This document shows, piece by piece, positions 46,162 through 58,067 of a stretch of DNA of 64,000 nucleotides (position 1 is its first letter; each line of letters starts with the position of its first letter). Both the position numbers and the translations under genes were made by a program. This stretch comes from Rhytidiadelphus loreus. Taxonomy: Eukaryota > Streptophyta > Bryopsida > Hypnales > Hylocomiaceae. The stretch spans positions 26,578,760 through 26,642,759 of the forward strand of contig OX344762.1 of NCBI GenBank assembly GCA_947034895.1. The letters are read 5' to 3'. The notes under the pieces are model-generated. The model saw only the letters and a program-made list of their open reading frames with translations, ran no database searches and was not told where the DNA came from.

Positions 46162-49053
46162 ATGGCTTCTTGGCAATTTTTCGTGATCTTGCTGGTTCTA
46201 GCGGGTATGTTCATCTTTAGTATGGAACAAGCAGAAGCTGCGGGAAAGCCGGTGACGACAGCCAGAAAGGAAGACGTGCCGTTCATCAAGTGTAGAGTGT
46301 GTGAGGCCATTGCGAAGCAATTGATACGGCAAGTGAATCGAGAGCGTGATAGAGTCGCTCCCAAGAAGGTGAACCAATAACCTCAACGTTTTGATGATTG
46401 CTAACCGACAGCCTAATTGGAATAACTTATTGCATCATTTTAAATAATGGAAATGATTCCTGGATGGACACAATTGATGTTGTATACATGATGTTGCTGT
46501 GTTGAAAATCGTTAAACCTTGCTAAGTCCTATGATGCTCGACTGTGTTTATCCTCTAAATGACTAAAATTTCATGGTTTCAAAATGATCAATTATGAGAA
46601 GTATAATACAGATGGGACTAAATTTTATATCAGCAGACTCAGGCAAAAAGTTGCATGTGTCGGTCAAAATATGAATAAAATTGGACAACATAAAGTCCCG
46701 ATATAATTTACTCAAAAGTACTGAAAACGTGAGGTCTAATATGGGCCTCTCGGTCCTGTAAGGGTTAAGCTGCTTCACCCGTCGTCTGTAACCCTGGCTA
46801 AGTTGTTATGAGATTCATTTTGGACTTGTTCGCAGATCACTGAGCTGCACATTATTGATATTGCGGAGAATATATGCAACATGAAGAAAGAGGGAAGTGA
46901 CTGGATTTTGAAGCTTGACATTGTTGAGAATGGGGGTAAACTTCAGGTAGGGTCAAGTAGGGGATTCATTTGTTGCCTGTGACAGTACAGATGGTACTCG
47001 TATGTGGATTGCTAGAGGGGAATTCCAGTGACTGATTGCGTCTAATGCATGGCTTGTTTACATTTCATAACATTTGTATAAACCCTAAACTGTCCACCTG
47101 CGAACAACACTGCTATGTGAGCACCATTACACATATCCTTCCCTGAGAATTCAACTTAGGAAATGTAATTGAAGTGGCGAGTCTTGGTGATCAGGTGGCA
47201 AATTTGCCGCAGGAATGGTCTCTGATGTGAACTGATTCCCAATAGAGATTTCACCTGCGGAAAGCTAATTATCTGAGAGGCAAAAGGGAGGTTGCGGGAT
47301 GTGGTATAGAATATTACAGATTGTTATGAGGTTTCGCCTGAGAAGGTCCAGATTTTCTTGGATGCAAAAGGAAGATTTATGGTATCATATGCCTGCATTG
47401 ACAGCAGCTTGGTTTGTTTTCCACTGATGTTGATTTTGGCTGGCTTCGAGCTAAAGCTTGTAGAGCAACCGATGGAAGGCGTTTGCAAGACGGACTGTAA
47501 AACTATAGAACGAGCCTGTCAAGAGGTACTTGCATTGACTTCGTCTCGTCCTCCCACCTTGACACTCCTAATAACTGCTAATGTGCTATGCTTTGTCTCG
47601 TACGGATCCACCTGGAACGCATCTGAGTACAGAATGCAACCGGACATAAAGAATGAGATAGTGACCGCTTGTAGATGTTTTTTTTAGGAATGGCATCGAT
47701 TAAATGGCCCTAATTTTTCTTGCAATCCAACATATGACTCATTGACACAGGTTATGGGCGAGTATGACACTGATGTTGCAGAATATCTATTCAAGGCTGG
47801 GGCAAACCGAGGTGGCTTGCTGAAGCTTCTTTGCAAAGATTTGAGTCAAGCCTGCGTGGGCCAACCAACTCGTTTGCCCAAGGTAATATAAGTTACTCAA
47901 AACGTATTCGAACTACATTTCATTTTCATTTTCAGGAATTTTTCCTTTAAGCCAATTCCGAAGTGGAGGACCCGTGGGAGCTCCAGATTGCGAAGCTCGT
48001 TGCTCACAGAGCTTTGTTCATGAACGTCAGGGCTGATACTGCTAAAGGTGTGGTGTTAATGAACAGGATAGAGGACCGGATGAAGCATTCACTCCCAAAG
48101 TAGGCAAGCAAGCTGAAATGGACAAGCTCATGCGCACCCTCAAGGCTAGTTAATTGGTTTTGTAAATTTTTTCGATTCTCAATTTTTGAGTGCAATTCAA
48201 CTTTCTTGTGTGCTGATCTCTTCGTCAGACCGGTTTCGAAGTAGCTCTTAATCACAGCAATCCATTTGTACATGCAGAACGAAGCACCCGGATTGAAATA
48301 TTACACAAGAGAGGATATTCTAAACAATCCTGGGATAGCGTATAGTGGAGGCCGTAGTCCTCGTGATCCCGACGACGACGACGACGACGAGGAATACGAT
48401 GCCGACGAGGACGATGCCGACGAGAGGAAGGTATCTGCTACACTGTGGTTGGAATACCAATATACAGATGTGCACTTTTGTTTTGTTCATGTTCTTCGTT
48501 TAGTTATGTTAAGAAAGCGAGGTCAGAAACAATTCTTGAACACGACTGAGGGATGGTCAGGCCTTTCTATTGATTGAATTTCCATCTATTTGTAGTAAGC
48601 TGGAAAAACTAGAGTTTCCCCTTAGTATCGTCATCATAACTTCAACTCCACGTTGTCATCCTCTCTTCGTCAACGCTAATTTTCTATTTAGGTCTGAGAA
48701 GGGACTGCTCCGTGATTGCGGATGAATCTAAGTCCTGTCTGGAGGTATTTCAGTCTAGCGATAATTATATTGCTCCGTGACATATCTAATTGGCGACCTG
48801 AATTCTGTAGGTCAAACCAGTTGCGAAAAGATGGGGAGACAATATAGCTAAGCTTGGTGACAATGTGGCCAAACTTGGAGCTAGAGTGGGGGCACATACT
48901 CAAAGTGCAATTCAGAATGCATCGAAAAAAGTAAGCAAGGCAACAAGACGCATTAGTAGGTGGTGGTCTGTCAATAAACCAGGCGTAAAAACCTCCACTC
49001 CATCTCGTTCAAAACGGAAGTCAAGTTCAGACGTTGGTTCAGAAGAGTTATAA
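46162..49053 (+). CDS. Canopy/MIR-interacting saposin-like ER protein (DUF3456), seven exons
   Basis: Exons 46162-46368, 46836-46946, 47457-47525, 47751-47882, 48067-48144, 48278-48430, 48811-49053 give 330 residues. A signal peptide (FFVILLVLAGMFIF) is followed by eight cysteines at 44, 47, 83, 116, 120, 127, 157 and 164. The blocks FIKCRVCEAIA, IIDIAENICN, DWILKLDIVE, KTIERACQEV, DTDVAEYLF and LCKDLSQAC are diagnostic of plant relatives of animal Canopy proteins, ER-luminal factors that help fold membrane receptors. An acidic run (DPDDDDDDEE) and a lysine-rich amphipathic C-terminus (residues 251-330) follow; no KDEL-type ending is present. Intron 5 fits only a GC-AG boundary (CTCAAG/gctagt). 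Intron 1 carries a TTAA element. A stop-containing segment at 48692-48749 could be a skipped or poison exon. Confidence 0.88.
46512..46768. mobile_element. Decayed TTAA-class element in intron 1 of the Canopy-like gene
   Basis: TTAA (46512-46515) plus ACCTTGCTAAGTCC; GGTCCTGTAAGGG plus TTAA (46765-46768). The right end is a good family match, the left weaker. It lies wholly within intron 1 (46369-46835), so it does not alter the protein. Confidence 0.5.
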
Positions 49054-49774
49054 TTTGAAATTCTTTCTATTCTCCAGCCCTCAAATGAAGAACTTAACAC
49101 CAGCATAAACCAAGAGTCCGTCTATTCGAGCCCCGCACCAATGTCCCAGATTTCGCTTCTGGTATACAAACCAGCTTGGAAATTACACTAATAAGCCCTG
49201 CATCTCAACATGCCTGCGACTTGCTACTCTTAGCATACTCGAAGTCGCAGGCTCCTCTTACACGGCCAAGATTCTCAAAGGACATAAAAATCTCAAATAT
49301 GTACCAAAAACAGCTGGAGCATCGTCCTCAACATAGATAGCTCGTTTAAAGTTGAAGCCGGAAACCAATTTTCCTTCATTGTCCTTAAACCTCAAGATTT
49401 ACAGTGCCATAACCCCAAATCCTCAAAAAACAAAATCCCAAACCCCTATAAACCCCAAGCCATAACCCTAGAACCTAAGTTACACTCACCACTTCTGCAT
49501 CAATCTGATTCTGCAGAGCAAATCCTACAATAATCCTCACTCTGGAATAACAACAGCAAATGGTCCGACACCGCAGGAAACATCTGATACCAGTAATCAG
49601 TTGCGGGGTAGTAATTATCAAACTACGTCAAATCTGTAACCGACAACAAATTCCAACTGGCCAAAACTCTCCAAAACGTAACTCACGGGGCCACGATGCG
49701 TCGTCTCATACAATTGGTTTACAAGAACGTAGAACAAATAGTTAGGTTTTAGGCCTTGCGTCCTGTTTATAGTT

Positions 49775-49788
49775 TTATTGGAACCCTC
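49775..49788 (-). terminator. Possible snRNA 3'-end box
   Basis: The minus strand reads CAATAAAACTATAA about 15-25 nt beyond the U2 3' end. Plant snRNA 3' boxes have the form CA-N(3-10)-AGTNNAA; the match is imperfect (ACTATAA). Confidence 0.35.
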
Positions 49789-49800
49789 CGGAGAGAGTGG

Positions 49801-49996
49801 GGGAGGGTTGCGCCAGCCAAGGATGTAGTGCAAGACCAAGGCGACGCGCGCGGGGCCGGACAGCAAGCTATCGGATGACCCCGCTCCCTTGAAAAATTAG
49901 ATTAATATCATGGGGATCGATGACCCCCGTATCAGATATTAAACTGATAAGAACAGATACTACACTTGATCTTAGCCAAAAGGCCGAGAAAGGTAT
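49801..49996 (-). ncRNA. U2: U2 spliceosomal snRNA
   Basis: The minus strand from 49996 reads ATACCTTTCTCGGCC, the invariant U2 5' end. The branch-site recognition sequence GTAGTA follows inside AAGTGTAGTATCTG, then TCTTATCAGTTTAATATCTG and an Sm-type site (AATTTTTC). A final stem-loop follows, with CTTGGTCTTGCACTACATCC and GGCTGGCGCAACCC. Length is 196 nt to 49801, the usual plant U2 size. U2 pairs with the intron branch point in the spliceosome. Stem-loops IIa/IIb appear intact (GGGGGTCATCGATCCCC). A TATA element lies at the expected distance; plant U2 genes with such promoters are transcribed by Pol II. The 3' end is set by length and stem-loop IV and may be off by a few bases. Confidence 0.95.
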
Positions 49997-50019
49997 GCAC
50001 CCACTCTCGAAACCCGAAC

Positions 50020-50030
50020 ACTATATACAC
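50020..50030 (-). promoter_or_regulatory. U2: TATA element of the U2 snRNA gene
   Basis: CACTATATACA on the plus strand (TGTATATAGTG on the coding strand) is centred about 30 nt upstream of the U2 start, the expected position. I did not find a good match to the plant upstream sequence element (RTCCCACATCG) near -70. Confidence 0.6.
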
Positions 50031-50169
50031 GCAGACTCCATTCCAGTGTCGCAAACCTTAGGGGACAACTCCAGTACCCTTGCCCTGCAATCCCCAAGGC
50101 CCGAGAAATCACGACAACTTACTCCAAAGGCAATTCAATCAGCTTGTGTGAGACATTGCTGAATTAGTG

Positions 50170-52210
50170 GGACTATTGACGTTAACAGATGTGCTTCCTT
50201 AAATCATATGTATAATCGAAGATGATCCGTCAAAGTATTTAGCATCAAACACACACGGTTTGTCTGCTTCTCTCGCAATTTCTAGAAAGCGTGTGTCAAG
50301 TCCTAGGCTCTGCAAACTGGCTTCATTCTGCGACCCTGCATTGGATTGGTAGAAAATTCAAGTACGTGATTGAAGAAATTTAGTACAAACATCAGTGAAA
50401 AGAGATCCTGAAGAAGTACCCCGCAATGTTCGAGTTCAGCAAAGCCAGAAATAAACCCTAAATGAGCTGCGTGGCCAAGCGAATTGAATTGAATTCAAAC
50501 AGTAGTGCAGAAGCCCAAAGGCGGACAATCGACAGACGGAGAGACATGAAAGAAGAGGACACAAACGATAAACCCGAACTTGCTAAACTCTCAAGGTCCA
50601 AATCCAACTTCAGAAAATATCATTAATCTCGAATTGGTTAGAGCGTTGCTTGCCATGATTGTGTTTATGGTTAAAGGCGCTTCCACATGGCGACGGATGT
50701 ACAGGAAGGGTCTGGAGAGACTCTATAGTCATCATCTTTTGTTGTGGTAGGGTTACGCTCTCTCTTGTTGTGAGTACTCTTGGTGTGCAGAGTGCAGTGG
50801 AGCTCGCGAAGAATAGTGGTGATGACGAGAATCGGTATAAGGGATTTTTTGAACAAGGCAACATCTTAGGGTTAGGATGACCTAAACAGTACTGCGCATA
50901 GGGCTCCGCAATCTCGGCTTCGACCAGGTGCTCGTCACCACCTCGATCAGGTGAGTGCTAGACGAGCAAGGAAAAATGTTCCGGCGACAAAAACTGAAGC
51001 GCCCCGGTCGCTGCTGAAACAGTTGGAACCTAGAAAACGGCACGCAAGCTGGAGATACAGTACCAGGGGTCAAAGGCTGCGTTGAGATAGATCTCTTCGC
51101 GCACGGTGCAAGGATCTGAAAGGCCGCTAGAGCAATAGTAGAGCAATAGTGGATGCGTCTGCTTTACAGTGCCGTTGCGGGATGCGGCCCCACGCGCTTC
51201 AAAAAGATCTGTCCTGTTGATGTGGCTGATTATCTTTTTCTTCCGTCAATCCGTCATGCAGTTGATTTTTCGAGTTGTGCGAAATAGTAAGACGAAGCTC
51301 TCACTCATCGATCACGTCCTCTCTAAGTTCGGTTCTACCCGCATTGACTGATCGGCTGCGTACGCACAACCTATCAGTCTTCTTCCAGTCACCCTACCTA
51401 CTGCAAAGTTGACCAGCATAGAAAGTAGGTCGTGCGCAACCTTCGCAGATTGGCTTGCACATGTGCTTACATCCTGGGCTCTTCTTTCAAGGACCTCTGC
51501 TTTTCCAGTGACGTAAGCTTAAGTCTCCTTTTGAAGCAAAACCAAAGGCACTTGTAGTTTTGTACCGTAGCTAATAGATGATTGTTGACCTTCGTGTCCA
51601 TGAAAACCGGGACGCGGAGATTTAAGTGGAGGAAGTGAAGTGGTGTGGTGTGCCTTGAGTGCTACCCGCCATGTCGTTGCCCACAGTTGTCTGTTCTGCC
51701 AGCGGTTTGTTTGCACACTCTCGTACTTCCTGGAAGTGAGCTGGACGTAGTTGGTCAAGTAATCCCACCAAATGCGTCTCTCGAGTTGTATACAGTATAT
51801 CAACCTAGTCAGTGGCGTTCGTGTCTCCTTCCGCTTCCTTCATAGTCAATCTAACGAGGATTGAATCGAGGTTTCCTTGACGCGTTTTTTGGGTTCAGTT
51901 TTTTTTTGTTCTTCTTTGCGTCATAATCTAGGGAAGTAAGGGCCATACCTACCCAACGGGCGTCAAAAGCTTAAACAGTTCTGTGAATTTCAGTTATTAG
52001 AAGAAGAAGAAGAACACTGTTGCAGCAGCGTCGTGGAGAATTGTTAGCTAAATCCCCCTCGTGATGTGAGCGTCCTCTTGTAGATTTCTCACGCCACAAG
52101 CTTGGTTGCAGTATTGCCTTGACTAGTTTGGTGCGACAACAGTTTTGCGAGTGTGGAATTTTGAACACTGCTTTCACAATTGAGTGCTTTTTCTGGAAAC
52201 GAGACAATCG
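50170..52210. other. Intergenic region between U2 and PLC, no gene supported
   Basis: Composition is near genic and several short frames exist, but none has recognisable motifs or consistent splice structure. The right end probably contains the PLC promoter and 5' untranslated exon. Confidence 0.4.
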
Positions 52211-52446
52211 GTAAGCACACGCGTGCGAGAGAATCCCTTTCTGATTAGTATCAGTGGCGAGGTTTAGCGACCTCTCATGCAGGGTCCAACGTTGGTGGAC
52301 TCGCTCTACAGTTAAACCTCTTTAATCTCACCACTTGATTTCCCAGTTTGAATCTGTAACAAGAGTGCAACTTGTGTCGCAATGTCATTGTCGGGAAGTT
52401 CAGGATAAAAGGTTTTGATTGCATTTCCTTTCGGTAATTTCTTTAG
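52211..52446 (+). other. Likely 5' UTR intron of the PLC gene
   Basis: GACAATCG/gtaagc at 52211 and a pyrimidine-rich ttctttag/CGG ending at 52446, followed 32 bp later by the ATG. Inferred from splice consensus only. Confidence 0.4.
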
Positions 52447-52478
52447 CGGTTTGTAGACAAAAAAGAAGATTGTGCGCC

Positions 52479-55400
52479 ATGGCGTCCGAGGTGTTTTCGC
52501 ATTGCCTGCCGCCCAGCGTGGCCCCCTTCCATGCGGTGTGCACACCGCCAAACCTAGTTGTGGAAGCGTTTGAGAAGTGCTCAGGGAGGAAGGGCGTCAT
52601 GAATGCCGCGGATTTGGCTACTTTCTTGAGAACCGTGCAGGGCGAGAGAGATGTGACGGAGGAGGAGGCGGGCTCGTTGATCGCGAATTTCTACTTGTCC
52701 ACGAAGATGAAGAACAGTGGCCGCCATTTGCGGTTTCCAGGGTTGAGCCAAAGGAGCCATAGGAGCCAGAGGAGCCAGAGGAGCCAGAGGAGCCCACGCT
52801 CCAAACATCACTCGAGGCGTGATCTTTCGCTGTCGAAGCATGAGCCGCCTGCTACTCTTGAGCTTCCTGCATTTCTCAAGCTTCTGCTGAGCCCGGAGCT
52901 TAATGGACACCGAGATGCGCCTGCTAACTCGGTCGGTACCTAATTCTCACAATCTGTTTTCTCTTTTTAAGCTTGTTATGTTTCTAATTTTCACTTCTCG
53001 AGGATACTGAACCCTGACTCGTATTCTAACCCCTGTTCCCAACAGTAAGTCATATATTCTTACGCTTGGTTAGCAAGTGGTGTTAGCATGGTTTCGCTAC
53101 ATGTCTATAGCCACTAATCTGTGAATGGAAACAAGGTTGTCTAGAGTCCCTTCAATAGTGGTCTACAACCTACCCCACTTTGAAATTGCATAAGAAATTC
53201 TCACGTCGTGATGAGTATTTGATCTCAACAGATTGGCTCTCCAGTGATCTCTATCGAGTGATCTCTCAATGAAAGTACGCTCTGCATAATGTCCGAATGC
53301 TTAATGTCGCGTAAACAATATCCTCCGCCTTAATCACGATCTTGAATGAAGTGAAAATATGAGAGGTGGTTATTATGTTGTTGAGTTTCTGTGTTGACGA
53401 ACTGAGTATTTTGGAATGTGTGTCTATAGGGTTTGAAGCAGCGGCCTACGGAGGATATGACGGCGCCGCTACCGCACTACTTCATCTTTTCGAGCCACAA
53501 TTCATATTTAACGGGAAACCAGTTGACATCCAAGTGCAGCACTCGCCCCATTGTGGAAGCGCTCCGCAGTGGATGTCGTGTCATCGAGCTGGATTGCTGG
53601 GATGGGAAGAACGGCAAAATCAAGGTTCTACATGGCAAGTACGAATCCAATCCTTGACTATTTTTTATAATATTTTTTGGGATTGTTTTGGGGTTTACTT
53701 CGTTAATTTTTTAAGGCTTGCAACTGAAGCAAATGTGACTATTCTTAGACTTTTTGGCAGTTTTAGTAGGTCATATTGGAACTTCTCTTTTGTCTAATTT
53801 ATTTTTTGTTGACCAACGCATGCAATGTTGTTTGCTGATTCCGCTGAATTGAAACTTGGCCCCATTGCATTATATTTTTCAGAATTCCATCAATGGAATT
53901 GGTTATTTTATAACCGTGAATCTTTGGTCATTGAAGGGTTAAACTGTTTTGTATTCATTAACTTGGGTCAAGTTGAAAAATCTTTGTGCTGTATCACTGA
54001 CTTTACAGACCGACTTGGCAGTACTTTGACAAAGGCCGTTGCGTTCGAGGACTGCATTAAGGACATCAAAGAGAATGCTTTTATAGCGTCTGATTATCCC
54101 GTGATTCTCACTATTGAAAGCCACTTATCGGCAGAGCACCAGAAGAATGCAGCTGTGGTAATCTTTCTTGTTGGTAGTCGTCTAATTATGCACTGCTCAC
54201 TGCTTTCTTTCTTGAAGTTCGTGCTGGTGCAGACATGGTTATAAAATCCTTTTAATTTGTTTATCCCTTGGTTACTGTGAGTGCAGGTGTTGAAAGCAAT
54301 ATTAGGTGACTTGATGTTCATCCCTGATGCCGGTGATCGACCGCCCGTTTCCTTCAAATCACCTGAGGAGCTAAAGCATAAAATTATCATCTCTGATAAA
54401 CCTCCGGGTGAATCAGTCGCTGACCAGGTACCGATTTCATCACTAGTAGACCCACCCCCACCCGAGGTATTCTAAATAATCTATCCACATTACACCCTGC
54501 CAATTGTATCGTGGCAAAGTCATCTAGAATAACTCTGGAGAGTGAATTCTCTACTACGGATCTTCCTTGGGGTAGAGTAGGGGTTAGCACAGTGTACTCT
54601 GCAATCGATATTGTGCTAAGTTATTCTGCCTCTTCTCTGCAACGCCTTCATATTGTGATGTTTTAGGTTAGGAAACACTCTCATCTTGGCAAGTTGCTGA
54701 TTGCCGTCATTATTATTATTGTTCTTTTGCAGGTTGCAGAAGGTCCTGACGTTGCCGACAAGTTGCCAATTAAGAACGACAACTCGGACGATGACAGCGT
54801 TTCCTCAACGAATGGACATTCTCGGAGCAAGAGGAGGATGCACAGACGTCAAAGTCAAGTTGCTGAGAGAATGGTGCAGCAAGTGGCCTCCATGAAATTT
54901 GGCGACGATGGCAATCTGGTCATACCCAAAGTTCACGAGTTTGAGGAGTTGCTGTACATGTATTGTCAGAAGCCTTCGGAGATGGCGGAACGGCATGTGA
55001 AAGGCGGCCCACTGATTGCTGGTGAACGTGCTGTGATGGCGAATTTGAGTGAATCTCAACTCGAACATCTTATTGAGAAACACCCGCAATCTTTGATAGA
55101 GTAAGAATTCTTATTTCACTCTATTGGTTCAGTTAACCCCTAACACTAAAAATGAAAAGTTCACTTTGGAAGTTCATTTTCTAATACAGTGAATTTCAAA
55201 CATATTTATATCTTTCAAGAATGTAAGATTTGATGTCTTCTTTTTACTGGTTAATTTCTTTTATCCTCCTGGACGCTTCCTAAATGATTTATCTCAATTC
55301 CTATGGATATGGAAGTGGCCACTTTGGGCAATTTCGGCGCTTAGTTAGTTAAAGCAATTTTGGCTGCACTGCGATTGTAAAGATGCAGTTGTAATACCCG

Positions 55401-57449
55401 CCATTGGCGACTACCTTCTGTTTTTTAGGAGAAGAGATCAATCTGAATGACAGAGGGCATGGTGCCTTTAATTCTAACATTATGGGATATGGAAATGGTT
55501 GAGCAGGTTCACAAAGACCAATATGGGTAGAATGTATCCATTTGGACTTCGGTTCGACTCTTCAAACGCAGATCCTATGGATGCATGGAGACACGGGCTT
55601 CAAGTTGCAGCCGTGAATACGCAAGGTCGTGATCGGCCTGTATGGATTTCCAAAGCTTTCTTCAGTAGGAATAGTGGTTGCGGGTATGTCAAGAAGCCTG
55701 CTTTTCTTCTTCCTGGATCCAACGTGGATCCTTCGAGTTTGGAACCGCAGCTAGAATTGAAGGTTAGCCTTCACACCTCGTTTTGTGGATAGCTCCAACT
55801 TGTAGTCCAATTCTCAGGCTTTGTCCTTTGGAGTGCAGCGTTCCATTTTCTATGGTGGAACTTCTCTCTTAATTGTAATTTTAAGAGTGAGTTACATCAG
55901 TATGGCGCTTCTTTCGTTTAAGTATGATAAATGCCAAGATGTCTGTGAATGAATTATCTGGTCGAGTGTCTCCATTTTGCAGCATTATGTTAACCTCTGT
56001 TCTTTGTACTTTTCCAGGTGAAAGTGTTGCTTGGAACTGACTGGCATAGAAACTATGATGTTTTCAAGAAGCCGGACTATTTTGTGAAGGTGCTGTATTT
56101 TTGCTCCGCCGGTTGCACCTTCTGGTTACTGTCAGTTGTGGCAAATATATGCTTAATCCGAATGTTTTAGGATTGACCATGATGGGGAATGATCTAATTA
56201 TAGGGTTTTCAGTAAAAGTAAACTGTTTCAGAAACTTTTAGACATCATAAAACAAACCGTCTCCATGATACCCAGAATGGCCTCTGTATGGTCCGTAATT
56301 AAAGGGAGACCATTGTGCAACCAAATGATGTCTAAGAGTCTTCGAAACAATCTAATTTTGCTGAAAACCTCGTTTAATGTTTTAGTAGTCCTGAGTGGTT
56401 TATCAGGCATGCATACACCCTGATGGTTTGTTGGTCGTGGAGGTTACACTTGTTTACTAGTAGCTTTGAGTCGCCCAGGAATCCTACCAAATTCCTTAAT
56501 TTATGAGAACATTGAAAATACTGTTGCAAGTTGATTTACACTTGTGGATATTTGGGCTATCAGGTTGCAATTCATGGCGTGAATCGTGATGAAGTGAAGA
56601 AACATACCAAGGTGATAAAACGGTCTCGGGAACCTCATTGGGAGCATGAGGAGTTTGTTTTTCCACTTCGAGGTGAGCGTGCAGTTGTTTTCTACTGACA
56701 ATGGTTGCTTCTGTAGAATTGGATTTAATAGCTTATGATCGTCTATTTTAGGTTGCATTTCATAACATCCTTGAGGAGTTGCTTGAGCACCCCTGAAATC
56801 AAGGAAATGCAAAGGAATCCAGATTCTTTGTGTGCCCAATTTTGAACTCATGTTATTTTTGCAAAGATTGTAGTGGCTCACGTTAGATTAATTTATTGGC
56901 TCTGAACCCGAAGAGGTGGCCTCACATTGACAAAAAAGCTACGCTACGTGAGACTGTGCCCCTGTAAATTTAGAAACTGACAGCATTTTAGCATTGGTTT
57001 ACTTTTGGAGTAGCGACCTTAAAAACGTCCTTTTGTATTCACTGTAGATGTAGCTTTTGCCAATGCAAAGCCTCCTCCCCCTTTGGTCTAGAGCCAATGA
57101 AATACTCAACAGTGGGCCAATTTAGTTTTCCCCCATCCTTTTTGTGCACAACGGAAAGGGTGCAAGTTGTAGACGGTCGAATCTATCGTCTGGTGGAGAT
57201 CCAGTGATTTGATTTGAGTTTTGTGGGTTTTCAGCTCCGGAGCTTGCAATTCTGAGGTTGGAAGTGAGAGAGCATGACAAGTTTTTACGAGATGACATGG
57301 TCGGCCAATCTTGCATACCCGTGACGGAACTCAGGCAAGGAATTCGTGCTGTGAAGTTGGAGTCCAAGAAGGGACAGCACCGGAATTCGAAGCTCTTGTG
57401 TCATTTCAGTATACGGACGTTGGAATTCAAAGGGAAAGGAATTGCTTGA
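52479..57449 (+). CDS. Phosphoinositide-specific phospholipase C (plant type), nine exons
   Basis: It hydrolyses membrane phosphoinositides to diacylglycerol and inositol phosphates in a Ca2+-dependent way. Exons: 52479-52931, 53430-53638, 54022-54157, 54287-54427, 54733-55100, 55507-55762, 56018-56089, 56564-56672, 57235-57449 (652 residues). An EF-hand-like N-terminus (1-150) has an unusual RSQRSQRS-type insert. The X domain starts MTAPLPHYFIF; all five catalytic positions are present: H174 (SSHNSYL), E204 and D206 (IELDCWD), H219 (VLHG), E253 (ILTIESH). A basic, acidic linker is followed by the Y domain (MYPFGLRF, GCGYVKKP) and a C-terminal C2 domain (LRLEVREHD, VGQSCIPVTELRQGIRAV). It has no PH domain, as in plants. 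At 652 residues it is somewhat longer than typical (about 560-610). The exon 1 donor (TCG/gtcggt) is weak; an alternative is four bases downstream. Intron 2 contains a TTAA element. Confidence 0.93.
53703..53942. mobile_element. TTAA-class element in intron 2 of the PLC gene
   Basis: The right end CTTTGGTCATTGAAGGG plus TTAA (53939-53942) matches the right end of the 22808-23882 element over about 20 bp. The left end (TTAA plus TTTTTTAAGGC at 53703) is weak. It lies wholly within the intron 53639-54021. Confidence 0.55.
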
Positions 57450-58060
57450 ATACTGTCTTGTAAGCTCATGAGCTTATGATAGGCGAATGTATATTTTTCT
57501 GGTACTAGATAGATCGTATGTTAGTGTAGGCAGTCGCATGATTGTTTGGAAAAGGTGTGCCCTTGAAGGTGAGGGCCGAAACCATCTCTTTTTCGTGTTG
57601 GAGTCATTGTGATTTTTCTCTTTTCCTTATCAGTCATCAAATTCAGTGGGGGAGGGGTTTTGGGGGGATTCGTTAGCTCCTAATGTAGGAAACTAGAATA
57701 TTGTCTCTCGAAAGTTGAAAGGCCACTTGCAGGCTGAGAAATTGAATCTCAAACACTTAGGTTTAACGTAATGCTTGCCTGAGTTGTACCATGAAGTTTT
57801 TTGGGTGGGCAGCTTGTGCTTGTTTAGTTTTATCTCCAAAATCTTTTGCTGAAGTTGTAAGGGCAAAAGAATCATAAGAAAGTAGAGTTCGTATGAAACC
57901 CAAAGCAAACCAAAACTCAGAATTCGAAGTATACTATAAGGTAAACCAGCCCATGACAGGCAAACCACCCATGACAGACACCTACTGACCCCCCCATTAC
58001 AGTCATTTATCAATCTATGAGAGACTTTTTCTGAAAAATGGGGTTAAGACTGCATTGGGC
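57450..58060. other. 3' flank of the PLC gene
   Basis: Probably 3' untranslated region and downstream sequence. No other gene is supported. Confidence 0.4.
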
Positions 58061-58067
58061 TGATTTG

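Noticed and set aside
50630..50665. tRNA-like string (ATTGGTTAGAGCGTTGCTTGC)
   Set aside because: It resembles a tRNA D-arm region, but no acceptor stem, anticodon arm or TYC arm follows at the right spacing.
53366..53797. 143-residue plus-strand frame
   Set aside because: It overlaps PLC exon 2 in the wrong frame. The other frame encodes the catalytic X domain.
55135..55160. TTAACCCCTAACACT in PLC intron 5 as a TTAA-element left end
   Set aside because: The inner bases do not fit the family (no AAGG after CCCCT) and no matching right end occurs in the intron.
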